Positions 21,106-33,708 of a stretch of DNA of 64,000 nt are shown one piece after another. How positions within the stretch are numbered: the stretch's first letter is position 1; every line of letters begins with the position of its first letter. The notes beneath the pieces are model-generated. The model searched no databases, had not been told where the DNA came from, and was given only the letters and a program-made list of their open reading frames with translations. The position numbers and the translations under genes are program-made. Origin of the DNA: Anisodus tanguticus (Eukaryota; Streptophyta; Magnoliopsida; Solanales; Solanaceae); contig CM067546.1 of NCBI GenBank assembly GCA_034509755.1, positions 32,448,383 to 32,512,382 of the forward strand. The letters are read 5' to 3'.

Positions 21106-24100
21106 TTGTATCCACCCCTTATCTTGAAAAATACCCTACATGCCCCCAAATTGATTAAAAATTTAGTGTATGTCCATAAATTCACTGATAATTACCTGTC
21201 TATTGAATTTGATCCGTTTGGGTTTTCTGTGAAGGATTTCAAGACAAGGATTCCTCTCATGAGGTGTGATAGTAGGGGAGATCTTTATCTTATCACGCCA
21301 AGTTCTGGTCTCTCAAGTCAAGTCTTTCCATCCACTTTTACAGCCCTTGCTCCTTCCTTGTGGCATGCTCGTCTAGGTCATCCGGGGTCGTCAATTTTGT
21401 CTTTCTTAGATAAAAATAATTTTATTTCTTGTAAGGGTACGCGTAGTACTCCGAATTGTCAATCTTGTTCTTTAGGAATAATCGTTATTCTTTAGGAATA
21501 ATCGTTAAGTTGCCATTTGTAGACTCTAATTCTCATACTTTAATGTCATTCGATATTATTCATAGCAATTTATGGACATCTCATGTTCTCAGTTCTTTGG
21601 GTCATCGGTATTATATTCTATTTTTGGATGATTATTCTAATTTTATGGACTTTTCCAATAGCAAAAAAATCTCAAGTGTTTTCCACTTTCCTAAAATTTA
21701 GAGCATTTATTAAAACTCAATTCAAATGGAAATTAAAAAATATTCAATGTGATAATGACAAAGAATATGATAATGGGGTGTTTCGGGAGTTTTGTGCAAA
21801 TAATGGGATCAATTTTCATTTTTCTTGTCCTCATACATCTTCACAAAATGGGAAAGCCAAAAGCAAAATTCGTACCATTAATAACATTGTCCGAACTTTA
21901 TTGGTTCATGCTTCTGTACCCCCGTCCTTTTGGCATCATGCTCTACAAATTGCTACAAATCTTCTTAACATTCTTCCTTCCAAAGGTTTGACATATTCGT
22001 CCCCTATTCAAAATTTATATAATAAGACTCCTTCGTATTTCCATCTTAGGGTGCTTGTGTTATCCACTCTTTCTGTCCACCACAATTAACAAACTTCAGG
22101 CCCGGTCTACCCCTTGTGTGTTTTTGGATTTTCCGTCAAATCACCGTGGTTACAAATGTTTTGATTTATAATCTAATAAAATCATCATTAGTCGCAATGT
22201 AATATTTTATGAATCTCAATTTCCGTTTGCTAAGGTTAGTTATCCCGTGCCTAGTTCGTATAATTTTTTGGATGATGATATATCTCCGTAAATTATACAC
22301 CATTTTTCAGATGTGTCCCGCACCTCAAATTCACCAGCGGACCCACTACCCACTGGCCCCACTACATCACTGATACCCACTGCTCCCGATTTCGCCACTG
22401 GTCCAGTTTCAAGAATTGGGCTAGTCCAGTCCCATACTGAAACTAGTCCAGTTCCAGCTATGGTATCGCCATCGTTTACGATTCGGGCCGGCCACAGCCC
22501 ACCGCCGCGCTAGCCGCCCCGTCCCGTGTCCCAAAAATTCTCAAAATTCATCCAATTCTCTCCCGAGTCATATACCAGTCACTCGAAATCAACGGGGTAT
22601 TTTTAAACCAAAAAGAGATTTTAATTTAAATTCTAATGTTCTTAAATCACCGCTACCCCGTAATCTTGTGTCTGTTTTAAATGACCCGAATTGGAAAATT
22701 ATCATGACCGACGAATATAATGCTCTTATGGATAATAAGACGTGGGAGTTGGTGCCCCGTCCTTCTGGTGCTAATATTATTAGGTCTATGTGGATTTTGC
22801 TCATAAAGACAATTCTGACGGTTCTTTTACGAGGCATAAGACACGTCTTGTAGTTGATGGTAAGACTCAATAGGTTGGGGTGGATTGTGGTGAGACATTT
22901 AGTCTGGTGGTCAAGTCGGCTACCATTCGCATTGTGCTCAGTTTGGCTCTTTCGAAAGCATGGCCCATTCATAAGTTAGATGTGAAGAATGCTTTCTTAC
23001 ATGTTGATCTCAAGGAGATAGTCTATATGCATCAGCCCTTGGGTTTAGGGACCCCAGATATCCTCATCATGTCTATTTATTGAAGAAGTCCTTGTATGGG
23101 CTTAAGCAGTCCCCACGGGCTTGGTATAAGAGGTTTGCAGACTATGTTTCGACTATTGGGTTATCTCACAGCAAGTCTGATAATTTATTGTTCATCTATC
23201 ATCGTGGTTCCTCCTTAGCGTATATACTTTTATATGTAGATGATATTATCTTGACTGCATCTTCTGATGCATTATCCAGTCTATCATGACAATGCTTAGT
23301 TCTGAGTTTGTTATGAAAGACTTGGGGCCCTTGAGTTACTTTTTGGGGATTGCCATCACTCATCATGCAGGTGGGTTATTCTAATATCAGAGGAAGTATG
23401 CAGCTGAGATCATTGAGAGGGCTGGGATGTCATCCTGTAAGTCCACTTCAACTTCGGTTAGTACTAAACCCAAGTTGGGTGTTGCGGCTGGCTCACCATA
23501 TGAGAATCCGACCCGCTATCGCAGTCTTGCAGGGGCCCTTCAGTATCTTACTTTCACGAGACCTGATATTATGTATGCAGTACAACAAGTGTGTTTTTTT
23601 ATGCATGATCCCAGCATTAAGCACATGAATGCACTCATATACAGTTACTGATTGGGGTGGCTGTCTAGACACCAGACAGTCTACGTCTGGCTATTGTGTG
23701 TTTCTTGGTAATAACTTGGTCTCCTGGTTTGCAAAGCGTCAGTCGACTTTATCACGCTCTAGTGCAGAAGCTGAGTATCGAGGGGTAGCCAATGTGGTCT
23801 CTAAATCCTGTTGGTTACATAATCTTCTTTTAGAGTTGCATTGTCCTATTCAGAAAGCTACCTTGGTTTATTGTGATAATGTTAGTACCATCTACCTTTC
23901 TAGTAGTCCGGTTCAGCACCAACACACTAAACATATCGAGATGGACATTCACTTTGTTCGTGAAAAGGTAGCTCGTGAACAAGTACGCGTCTGTCATATC
24001 CCTTCCAGGTATCAAATTGCAGACATCTTTACAAAAGGGTCTTCCCTCGGTCCTTTTTGAAGATTTTAGGGACAATCTCAGTGTATGAAGACCGCCCGCT

Positions 24101-24366
24101 ATGACTGCGGAGGGGTGTTAAATATCACGGTATATACCCGTGATATACACTTTCTGTACAAAGTGTATATCACAGGTTATTGGACAAATTTAGGACAATA
24201 TTTAGTGTGAATATTTGTATTGTACACTTACCTTAATTAAATGAGTCTTGTACTACTAGAATAGGGTTTTGGGTTTAGAATAGAAATAGGTTTTCTATTA
24301 TGGTAAATTGTAAATTGTATATATACTCTTTCATTAATGAAAATAATCAAGGTATTATTTCTTTCA
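21106..24366 (+). mobile_element. Ty1/copia remnant, plus strand (protease end to 3' LTR)
   Basis: In order: APKLIKNLVYVHKFTDN (after protease), WHARLGHPGSS, integrase (LDDYSNFM, IQCDNDKEYDN, CPHTSSQNGKAKSKI), linker, RT (LNDPNWKIIMTDEYNALMDN, LDVKNAFLHVDLKE, SLYGLKQSPRAWYKRF, YVDDIILTASS), RNase H (STSGYCVFLGNNLVSW, SRSSAEAEYRGVANVVS, TKHIEMDIHFVREKV, IADIFTKG) and a 3' LTR. It has many frameshifts and stops. It starts abruptly at 21105, head to head with the preceding remnant. Same family as the young element at 35700 by pol sequence, though the LTR differs. Confidence 0.87.
24116..24366 (+). repeat. 3' LTR of the plus-strand copia remnant
   Basis: It starts TGTTAAATATCACGG after the purine run GCGGAGGGG and ends TTATTTCTTTCA; 251 bp. 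Its end resembles that of the 35700 element (AATAATCAAGG...TTTCTTTCA). No matching 5' LTR remains. Confidence 0.8.
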
Positions 24367-24621
24367 CATAGATTCAATGTTCCCCACAATTTTTCTCATA
24401 AGTTGTCCAATCACTTTTACGGCGAAAACAAGTAGTAGAAAACAAAGGTAAAAAAATAATAGCAACGATATACATACCTGGAAAAAGTGAATTTGAGGCA
24501 GAGAAATATGATATGGACAAGTACATTTTATAGTGGACATTTATATAGAGCAGCAAAGAATGTGAAAAGGTTGTGGGCACACGTGAATACCTGGGAAGAT
24601 GAAAATTGAAATAATAAGTAG
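24367..24621 (-). other. left flank of composite block 1; promoter-like, gene not recognised
   Basis: It recurs at 48975-49232 with few differences. On the minus strand it has CTATATAAATG near 24540 and a splice-like TTTTTCCAGGTATG, so it could be the start of an unrecognised transcription unit. The short frames do not match a family I know. It is split from its right-hand continuation (30438 on) by a copia insertion. Confidence 0.35.
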
Positions 24622-24790
24622 TGTAGAAGTGTATTAATATCTCTTGGAGAGTCTTTCTTATTAATACAAATATATATAGTGTGTACAATGTGGAATCCTA
24701 ATACAAGAGGGATCCTATAATTACCAAAATTATACACCACTAATAATTATAAAATATATGGTGAATATTCTACTAATATTCACTAATACA
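24622..24790 (-). repeat. 3' LTR of copia element E
   Basis: 169 bp from TGTAGAAG to CACTAATACA on the plus strand. Just inside it lies CCCCCTCTGTC, which is the polypurine tract on the coding strand. Confidence 0.87.
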
Positions 24791-24823
24791 CCCCCTCTGT
24801 CGGAGCGGGAGGAGGCCGGATGC

Positions 24824-27800
24824 TTAGGCTGGATCTGAAGTCGAGGAATAGCTGTCTAGGTAGTCCTTTAGTGAAGATATCCACATACTGATATGAAAAG
24901 GGCACATGCAACACCTTGACATGTCCGATAGCAACCTTCTCACGAACAAAGTGTATATCCATCTCAATGTGCTTGGTTCCCTGATGCTAAACCGGATTGT
25001 GAGATAAATAAACGGCGGATATGTTATCACAATATACCAAAGACGTCTTACGCAATGGACACTGGAGCTCCAAAAGAAGGTTCCTAAGCTAGCAGATCTC
25101 AGTAAGAACATTTGCAATGCCTCTATATTCTGCTTCGGCACTTGAACGGGATAGGGTGGCTTGCCTCTTGGAAGACCATGAAATGAGTTTATCCCCTAAG
25201 AACACACAATAGCCGGAGTGGAGCGTCGCATGTCCAGACAGCCTGCCCATTCTGCATCCGTATATGATAATAACCTGATCTGTGCAAAGGGGTATAGATG
25301 CAATCCATAATCAAGTGTGCCCTTAACGTATCGAATGATACGTTTAAGAGTAGTGAAATGAAGCTCCCTAGGGGCATGCATAAACAAACACACATGCTGA
25401 ACGACATAAGAAATGTCAGACCTGCTGAAAGCAAGATACTGTAGTGCACCTGCAAGATTCCTATACAAAGTAGGATCGGACATTGGAGCACCATCAACAA
25501 CAATTATCTTTGATATTCAATCAACCGGAGTGGGCATGATCTTGTAGTTCGTCATTTTAGCCCTAAACACAATCTCCTCTGTATATTTACGCTGACATAA
25601 AAACATCGTATCTGCAGATCTAGTCACTGAAATCCCCAAGAAGTAACTTAACTTTCCCAAGTCAGTCATAGCAAATTCAGTTTTAAGCAGTGCAACGATC
25701 TCATTTTTCAACACATTATATGAGGCAGTAAGGACAATATCATTGACATATAATAACAAATATGCAATGTTACTACCTCGATGAAAAATAAATAGAGAAT
25801 TATCACACATACTGCATACAAACCCAATCTACATAATGTACTGTGCAAAGCGTACATACTACGCTCTAGGGCCTATTTCAAACCATAAAGTGACTTACGG
25901 AGACGACATACATAATGAGAGGCTGCATGATGGACAAAACCTGGTGGCTGATGCATGTAAACAGTTTCCTTCAAGTCCCCATGTAAAAATACATTCTTCA
26001 CATCAAGCTAATGAATCAGCCAATGCTTACCTATAACAATGCTCAGAACTGTGCGAATGGTGGCCGATTTAACAACCGAACTGAATGTCTTACCACAATT
26101 AATAACATCCTATTGATTAGTACCATTAGCCACAAGTCTCGCCTTATATCACTCTAAATCACCATTATCTCTGAATTTATGACGAAATAGCCACATGCAT
26201 TAGATCACATTCACCCCATATAGTCTGGGAACCAAATCCCAAGTGTGCCGATTTGTTAAAGCATTAAATTCCTTACGCATTACCATAATCCAATTTGGGT
26301 CAAACTTGGCTAGTTTTGGGTTTTTATTAATTAGGGATATGGTTTGAGTGTTTAGGTTAAATTGGACTTTGGGTTTGAAAATCCCGTGTTGGGAACGGGT
26401 TTCATATGGTGCGTAGAGGTATGGGAAGTTTGGGAGATGTGTGGGGTATCGGGTTCAGGTTAAGCTACATGGTCGGGTTCTGATTAGTCTGTTGGGTCGA
26501 GTTGGTTGAGGCAGTAACATCGGTTGGTTGTCGGGATGGGTCGATGTGGTGTAGGTGATGAGTGTTGGGTTCTGGTAACCGAGAAGGGTAGATGGAATCG
26601 ATGGGTTGTGACGTGGTGGTGTTTGGTTGTTGGAGTTCCTAGTGTACGGTGTGGTAAGAGTGGCGGTGACTGATGGGTTGGGTGTGGGAGTAGGAGTGTC
26701 GTCGAAGAAAGATGGGTGTGGGGAATCGAGTTTGATTGGAGCGTTGATGGTGGGAAGTTATGTAACGTGAAGGTGTGAACAAGGGCACGAGAGGGAGGTG
26801 ACAGAGTTGGCATGATTGAGTGGATTGCAGCCACTACCGGAATAGTGACATAGGGGGTTCGGTGTCTGCCGGAACAGGGGAGGCAGCGGTCGATTAGATT
26901 GATGCCAGTGAGGGGAGACACGATGGAGCAGGGGTGGTAGCTACGGAAACTGGCAGTTCCAGAGCAGTCGGTTCCGACTGTGACGGAACAGTGGTGTCAC
27001 GGCGGAGTAGTGTGCTGTAGATGGGGGAAACTGCGGAGTCATCTAGAAATATAGTTCGTGTTTTGGAATTTTTTTATATTTGCAAAAGGGAAGATGGCTT
27101 TATTAAACGTGACATGACGAGACACAATGATTTTACGGGAGGAGACGTCATAGCACAAATATCCCCTATGATTAGGCTGGAAACCTAAGAATACACAAGG
27201 AGTGGTGCGGGGTGCAAGTTTATGCGAGGCCATGGAGGCAAGGTTCGGATAACACAGACAGCCAAAAATTCATAAGTGGTCATAAGTTGGGATCCTACGG
27301 AATAGAATTTCGGTGGGTGTTTTATTTTGGAGAGTTTGGGTGGGCAAAATATTAAGGATATATTCGACTATTTTGACAGCATAGACCCAAATTAGAAGGG
27401 GGGCATGAATAAGATCGTACAAACCATGTTATTGATAGTGCGAATGATTCGTTCGGCCTTGCCATTTTTGAAGGAGGTGGGGACACGAGAGTCGGAAAAC
27501 CATTCCATTAGTGGAGCAAAAATTATGAAACGCGGAATTATTAAACTCACGACCGTTATCACATTGAAATGATTTAATGTCTTTTTCAAATTGCGTTTTG
27601 ACATAGACACAGAATGTAAGAAACTTGGCAAACATTTCAGGCTTGAATGTAAGCGGATAAACCCAAATAAAGTGAGAATAGTCATCTAATAAGACGAGAT
27701 AAAAGTTATGACCCAGTGAGCTGGTAATGGGAGATGTCTATAAGTCTACATGAACAATGTTAAAGGGAGAGAATATAACACATAAAGAAGATTAAAAGAG

Positions 27801-28613
27801 AAGGCGAACATGTTTGCCTAAAGGGCAAGAAAAACACTATTGGGAAAGTTTCCCATTGTTACAACGAATTAAATTATTGCTTCTAAGAAAATTAGAAACA
27901 GGAGCTCCTAGGTGTCCAAGTCTATTGTGCCAGGTTGGCGGAGATATTGTTGCTAAAGCGGTGGGAGGATTGACACTGGCAGCGGATGTGGGTAGGAAGT
28001 GATAGAGGTCCCCATCACTATTGCATCTTGTGAGGAGTTTTTCGGTATGTAGGTCCGTTACAGAGAACCCAAACATGTCAAAATTTATTGATACAGAATT
28101 ATCGGTGGTAAATTTTCTAACAGAGATTAGGTTCTTGATAATATTTGGGGCATATAGGATGTTATTTAGGGAAAAGTGGGGATGCGGTGGTGGGGTTAGT
28201 GTGTGGCCAAACCCTTGAATTGGAATGCGATGACCGTTTCCGACCATAATAGATTGCGGAGTATTTAAATTTCGCAATTGAGTAAGACTACCAGAATCGT
28301 TGGTGAGGTGAGACGTGGCGCCCATATACATATACCACGCGTTATCAGGCTGCCGAGGAGTCAATGTGATGAAAGCTTGACCCAAATTGGATTGGGTAAG
28401 GCCTGGAGCGGACTGCTGGGCTCCAGGAATTTGGGCCAGATTGTTGTGGCCCGTTGGCTGAACTCCCTGTCTAATAGGCCGCTGCTGGGCTCCATGAAAT
28501 CAGACCGGATAGTTGTGGCCCATCGGCTGGGCGGTCTGCGTGGCTTCCTGAAGGTGTACCTGTTGGTTGTGGCCCATCTGCTGTGCTTCCAGGTAGTTGG
28601 ACCGCTGCTGTAG
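24824..28613 (-). pseudogene. copia element E gag-pol remnant
   Basis: Minus-strand order: a glutamine-rich linker (28613 on), protease region NAWYMYMGATSHLTNDSG (28385-27837; the family D of MDTGA is changed to Y, so catalysis is lost), LLTRCNSDGDLYHF, integrase FQCDNGREFNNSAFHNF with a broken 3' half (27685-27039), a proline/serine/threonine-rich linker (26921-26484), RT (YVNDIVLTAS, where YVDD is expected; 25810-25517) and RNase H (SDPTLYRNLAGALQYLAFS, DAEWAGCLDMRRSTP; 25503-24824). Multiple stops and frame changes. Inactive. Confidence 0.85.
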
Positions 28614-28643
28614 CTTCAACGTGTGGTGGGCCGCAGTCGCTAG

Positions 28644-29737
28644 TAAAGATGGCAGTGGATCATGGACCTGATCCGAATCTGGTGGATCCATATCCTTTTT
28701 ATAGGATATGAATCTTCAAAATTTAGACCCGACGAATCCGGATCGGACCCGGATCCGTTTCCGATAGATCAGATCCTGGATTTGGAGCTTGTATTTGAGA
28801 TCCGTATCCGGTCCAGATCCGGCCCATGGATCCGTTTTTTATTAAATATAATCATAACCTATAATGTAATTTTATATGTATTTTCTTAAAAAATTTCATA
28901 ATTTATGTATTTTACATTAATTTCTATTAGTGGCTTTCATAGGCTAAGTGTTGGTATAATGTCCATGTGTTCACCGTATTTTCAAGGATCAGTTTAATAT
29001 AAAATTTGGGGACTAGTAATGTTTGAACCCTTTTATAACATCTCAACCAAGTTGTTAGGATTTCCAAATAGGCTAAATCCCTTTAAAGGACCAAGAATGC
29101 CAAATCTTTTACGTCTCTTTTACCAAATCAGTATGCTTTCTCTGAGATTCTCATGAATGAGCTCATGTGATCTGTTAGTCAAGTTGAGCCTAACATTATG
29201 TGGTGAATGGTTAAGTTTTCTTTTAAGTCAGTAACTACTAAAAGAGGTGTAACAACTGTGTTCATGTATGTGTTTTCTCCATAATTAAGTGAGAGTCGAT
29301 TTGTAATAGTTGAGTATTTTCTATTAAGTATTTTCTGCTAATTCTTTTTCTTTTCTGTGCATGACACCTTGGGATGAGACTTAGCTCTTTCTTTGCATTC
29401 TGTGTTGGGCCTAGGCTCAACATAACATTCTCATCGAGTCGGCCCATTTGCAAGAGCTAGCAGCAGCCCAATAACGAGCAGCATATCCGGAAGTAGCAAG
29501 AAGTGGGTCTTTAGCCCAATAGTTTTGATCCTCTTCCTTTTAAATTTTTGTCTTTATGTATTTAATTGGAAAAATACATGCAAATTTTTTTACATGTGGA
29601 TCTAGATCCGATCCGTGGATCCGGTGGATCCAGATCTGATTTTTATGAACCTAATGAATCTGGTTCCAGGTATGAAAAATAGATTTGGATCTGGATCTAG
29701 TAGGATTAGGTCCAGATCCTATCTGTTGCCATCCCTA
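28644..29737. mobile_element. non-autonomous hAT element nested in copia E
   Basis: Perfect eight-base target duplication GTCGCTAG at 28636-28643 and 29738-29745. Ends TAAAGATGGCAGTGGAT and the complement of the right end TAGGGATGGCAACAGAT are imperfect inverted repeats of the hAT type. Subterminal regions are dense in GGATCC/GATCCG motifs at both ends, typical transposase-binding arrays. The interior is AT-rich with no transposase frame. 1094 bp. Confidence 0.88.
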
Positions 29738-29745
29738 GTCGCTAG

Positions 29746-30270
29746 ACGCCTGCTGGAAGCCTAGTGCCTTTCCCGAACCCCTCTGCCACCACTGCATCAC
29801 TGGCCACTGCCACAACCGTGGTTGTTCTCTGCCATGGAGGCTGTCGGAGAGGAGGCGAGAGAAAAGAGAAAAAAATAGGGGGGGGGGGGGGGGGGGGGGT
29901 TCGAGACGTATACGAGGTGTATAAGGAGCAGTGTTGGCCATATACGAGGTGTATAACGGCTTAAGAAGGCTATATACGGGTAGTATATAGTGACGGGGAG
30001 GGTATAACAGTCGTATACATAGTGTATATCAGCATGTATGTGATGTATATGAGGGGTATACGCCATGTGGGAGAGATAGGGAGGGGAAAAAGCGTTGTTT
30101 ATCAGTGATATACCAGATGTATACAAGGTTGTTTGTAGAATAGGAGGGCTGGACAGCTGTATATCAGCGTATATCGGAGGTATACGGGTGGTTTGGCGAC
30201 GGAAAGAGAAAGGGAAGGGCGGCCGAATTTTAGGTTTTTGGTCGGAAGGGATTATTGGCTCTTGATACCG
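29746..30270 (-). other. non-coding leader of copia element E
   Basis: It lies between LTR and pol. It contains a 20-plus run of G (about 29879-29899) and many spaced GTATAC/GTGTATA motifs, of the form CGTATACGAGGTGTATA. It recurs at 62110-62630 and in part at 53150-53376. No protein frame is convincing. Confidence 0.6.
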
Positions 30271-30437
30271 TGTAGAAGTGTATTAATCTCCCTTGGGGAG
30301 CCTTTCTCATTAATATAAATATATATACTGTGTACAATGTTGAATCCTAATACATGAGGGATTCTATAATTACCATAATTATACACCACTAATAATTACA
30401 AAATATATGGTGAATATTCTACTAATATTCACTAATA
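30271..30437 (-). repeat. 5' LTR of copia element E
   Basis: The partner of 24622-24790 with several substitutions; it lacks the outermost CA at its right end. Next to it inside is GGCTCTTGATACC, the tRNA-Met primer site on the coding strand. Confidence 0.87.
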
Positions 30438-31834
30438 AGTAGTAATAAATTATGTAATAGAAATGCTCTTAATTTATCATTAGTTTAATTGGATAACTGA
30501 GGAACCCAAAATAATTCTGCAACGTAGGAATGTAAAAAGTCATAAGATATGAGTTCTTCTTTCCTACTACTAACTGCTTATTGTATCAATTACTATCATT
30601 TGATTAAATTTCATTAAATTACGTACCCCCTATTTATGTTTGAATTATCTGAAATTCATATGACAACTTGATTTTGCACTGTAGGAGGTAAAAAGTTGTA
30701 AGAGATGGTAGAATGTATTCTTCTAATTATTGTAAGGAACTTAATAAACAGTCTCGTAATTTATTACTCCTTCAAACCATTTGTGTTTCCTTCTATCTAA
30801 ATGCTCCTAAATGTTTCTTTCTATCTTAATGCTCCTGAAGTGATTAGCCTTCATGTAATTATTATATTAAAGATTTCATTCAAGGTAAGAAATAACTAAA
30901 TGCTCTGAATTATAATATTACTGTTTAGTATTTTTTATATTAGATATTTTATGTTTTATTTATTATAATTAATTTATAGCAGGGGCAAAATCGTAATCCA
31001 ACTATGTGTATCTCTATCTCATGTCAAACAAAAAAAGTTTTTAAAATAACATAAATAAAACGGAAACATACAAACTAAAAATGAATTGTGTGTAAGCGAT
31101 AACGTATTGAACTCTAAATGATTGAATACATATGTAAGTTTTATAATTTTGTTTTTTTATGTTACAGGCACAAATATGTGATATGATTATATCTAACCTA
31201 ATTTGTCTATATAAATGACGCTCTTGAAGAATCTGTCTATGACTATCTAAAATAAAACTTAAAAATATAAAAGGTTTGTTGTCAACAATAAAAACTCGTA
31301 CTTACAAAAGAGAATTTGTCCTTCAAAAGAATTGAATGACTAATCCCCTATATGCAGATCTTCATTTAAAAGCAAATATAATTACCTGAGAGACCAACAT
31401 AATATTAATCTTCATTAGAGAAAAGTTAGTTAATCTAACTTCAAGAAAATAGAAAAAGAAAATTAAGCAAAAAGATAAATACATAATGTATATTTTCCTC
31501 ACTCATCCCCACCTTTTCTATTCATTTTCCCATGAACAATTGTATCACTCACAATATATATTAATGTTCGACTTCAACGATCAAACAAATTATCCACATG
31601 AGTACACAATTATATAATACAAAATATCCACATATTAATCCACACGATCCATGTCTTTTGCCTCTTCTATTTTCTTTTTGGGAAGATAATTGATTGCTAT
31701 CATGTAAGTTAGAACGCAAAAAATTTCTACGGCAAAGTACCATCATGTTTAAATGAAATGGGGAAAGAAGGTAAATAAAAACAATGATTTTGCAATTAAT
31801 CAAATATCCCTGCAAAAGAAGAATCAATAAGGTA
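30438..31834. other. intergenic segment shared by the composite blocks; no gene
   Basis: AT-rich. 30438-31105 recurs at 62797-63468, and 31160-31834 recurs at 53530-54187, with only scattered differences. No coding frame or transposon ends recognised in it. Confidence 0.6.
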
Positions 31835-32510
31835 TTATAGAATATTGACATATTCTTGTATATCTTTTATATTTGATTAGTTAATATTCTATTTATAATT
31901 AGTCAAATTAGTTACCTAGTTTATATCCTAATTTGTAGCTTTGTCAATAAGCATGTACTACTATATATTATACACCATAATGAATGAAAAGGCAAGGGAA
32001 CATATTCATTTGTGGTATCGGCTAAACCACAAACCTAAGACCTACCCTAGCCGCCGACTGCCTCCTCCGCCGTCTTCCTCCCTCTTTTTCTTCTCGAAAA
32101 CCCTCTTCTACATCCCCCATTTCAATGTCTAAACAACATAAATTCCATCCTGCTTTTGCAGTTAACAACATCAAAAATTTCATTCCCATAACTCTTGAGA
32201 TGGAAAAAGTTAAGATTCATCTTGGGCGGAACTGTTTAAGATTCATTGTAGGGTGTACAAAGTCATTGATCACATAATCCCTCCTAAACCCAAGCCCACC
32301 GACAAAAACATAGGGAAACATGATGGTTTTGATGAAGAACTTAGGTCATGATTAGATGTGATTGTTCTACAATGGATCTACGGTACAATCTCAAACGATC
32401 TCTTACATACAATCATCGAAACCGACGCTACTGCATGACAAACATGGGAGAGATTAGAGAGCATTTTTCATGATAACAAGACACAAGGTGCCTTTTATTT
32501 AGAAAATCAA
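31835..32510 (+). mobile_element. truncated copia: 5' LTR, primer site and start of gag
   Basis: A 174-bp LTR-like segment (31835-32008, ending ACATATTCA) is followed by TGTGGTATCGGC, a decayed tRNA-Met primer site. A gag start then begins near 32126, ATGTCTAAACAACAT (MSKQHKFHPAF), and continues with pieces of the copia gag domain. Stops and a frameshift (WAELFKIH equivalent) kill it. It ends at 32510, where RING-intron sequence begins. The better copy is at 54188-54925. Confidence 0.75.
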
Positions 32511-33509
32511 TTGAAGCGATGCGAAGTGCTCAACATATTTTGTGCCTCGCTTTAGGGCTAAAACGCGCCTTTAATAACACTGGACGTACCAACAGAATCA
32601 CTAGCTTAATGTTTCCCTCCTCCGACAACAAAGCATTCTTATCAACTTAATAACCATAGGGCCACAATTTTGGTAAAACAACAAAAGTAGTACATTGTCA
32701 GATGTACACTAGACACACGTCACAAGTTTGAATGTTGTTAGGGAGCTAAGTCTAATATTAAGTGGAGGAGGGTAGAGAGGCCGACCGTTATCCAAGTTTC
32801 AAATTAGAAATCGTAGATTCTCGGTTATCTAAGAGAAAAAAATCATAAATCAAAAATAACAAATAAGTTTTTATGCTTCTCAACATGACATATCTTTTCA
32901 TTTTCATCTTGGTTCAAATAAAAATCAAGAGAAGAGAATGGTTGTTGATTATCACTCCAATAGTCGATACGGGAGGGATACTTTAATTCTCAAAGACCTT
33001 TACCTCCAAAGATAACGTTGAAGGTTCGAGTAGAGGCTGATCAAGAATTTTAAATTTATGGCTTTCTACAACGACCTCAAGTTAATACTACAAAAACAGT
33101 CGGATTAGTAAAATATTTATAGATATTTAGTGAATTTCATAATATATATGTATGATTTTGATAAAAACTATTGGATTCACGTGAGACTAGGACAGATGGG
33201 AAGAAATCACTGCATAAATTGGGTTAAACTACTCCTTTCAAGTAGTGTTGTCAAATGTGAAAGGCGTAAGCAGTGTTATCACAAGCCATCACTTCATCGT
33301 TTAAAGAGACACAAAGCGAAGGGTCACGACTTCATGCCCTTCAAAAGTGGGCACATCAAACAATGAAACAAGGTGAACCCAACAAGAAACGGATCACGAC
33401 TTCATGTGCTTTAGAAGTGTGCACTTCAAACAATGACACAAAATGAGCCCAACAAGAAACGACCTATTCTTTGAATCTCAACTTTGAGGAGTTCGATTGG
33501 TATATAGTA

Positions 33510-33708
33510 CTCTCTCCATCCCGATTTAGTTAGCACCGTTTGACTTAGTTGAAATTTTAAGAAAGAAGTAAAGACTTAAAATTTATGGTCTAAAACAAAC
33601 TCTAGACATTTGTATGGCTATAAATCATTTTACTATAGAGTAAAAGGGGAATTTTAAAGTTAAGTTGTTCCTAATTATAAAAAGTGACATTTCTTGGCAC
33701 AGAGGGAG
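33510..33708. mobile_element. Stowaway MITE, copy B
   Basis: Ends CTCTCTCCATCCCGATTTA and TTCTTGGCACAGAGGGAG with flanking TA. It is orthologous in position to the element at 14703. Confidence 0.8.

Larger units (their letters stand above)
24622..30437 (-). mobile_element. Ty1/copia element E, near full length, with nested hAT
   Basis: LTRs at 24622-24790 and 30271-30437 begin TGTAGAAGTGTATTAAT (plus strand) and are flanked by the five-base target duplication AGTAG (24617-24621, 30438-30442). The minus-strand primer site is GGTATCAAGAGCC. Pol pieces run from protease (28385) through integrase, a proline-rich linker, RT and RNase H to 24824. The gag N-terminus is not evident: a 500-bp non-coding leader leads almost straight to protease. 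A hAT element at 28644-29737 splits the leader from pol. Copies at 49233 and 60881 share flanks, so they arose by segmental duplication rather than new insertion. Confidence 0.88.

Noticed and set aside
26484..26921. Proline/serine/threonine-rich frames as secreted or cell-wall proteins (also 50784-51503 and 61449-62010)
   Set aside because: They lie between integrase and RT of copia elements and are the variable linker of pol.
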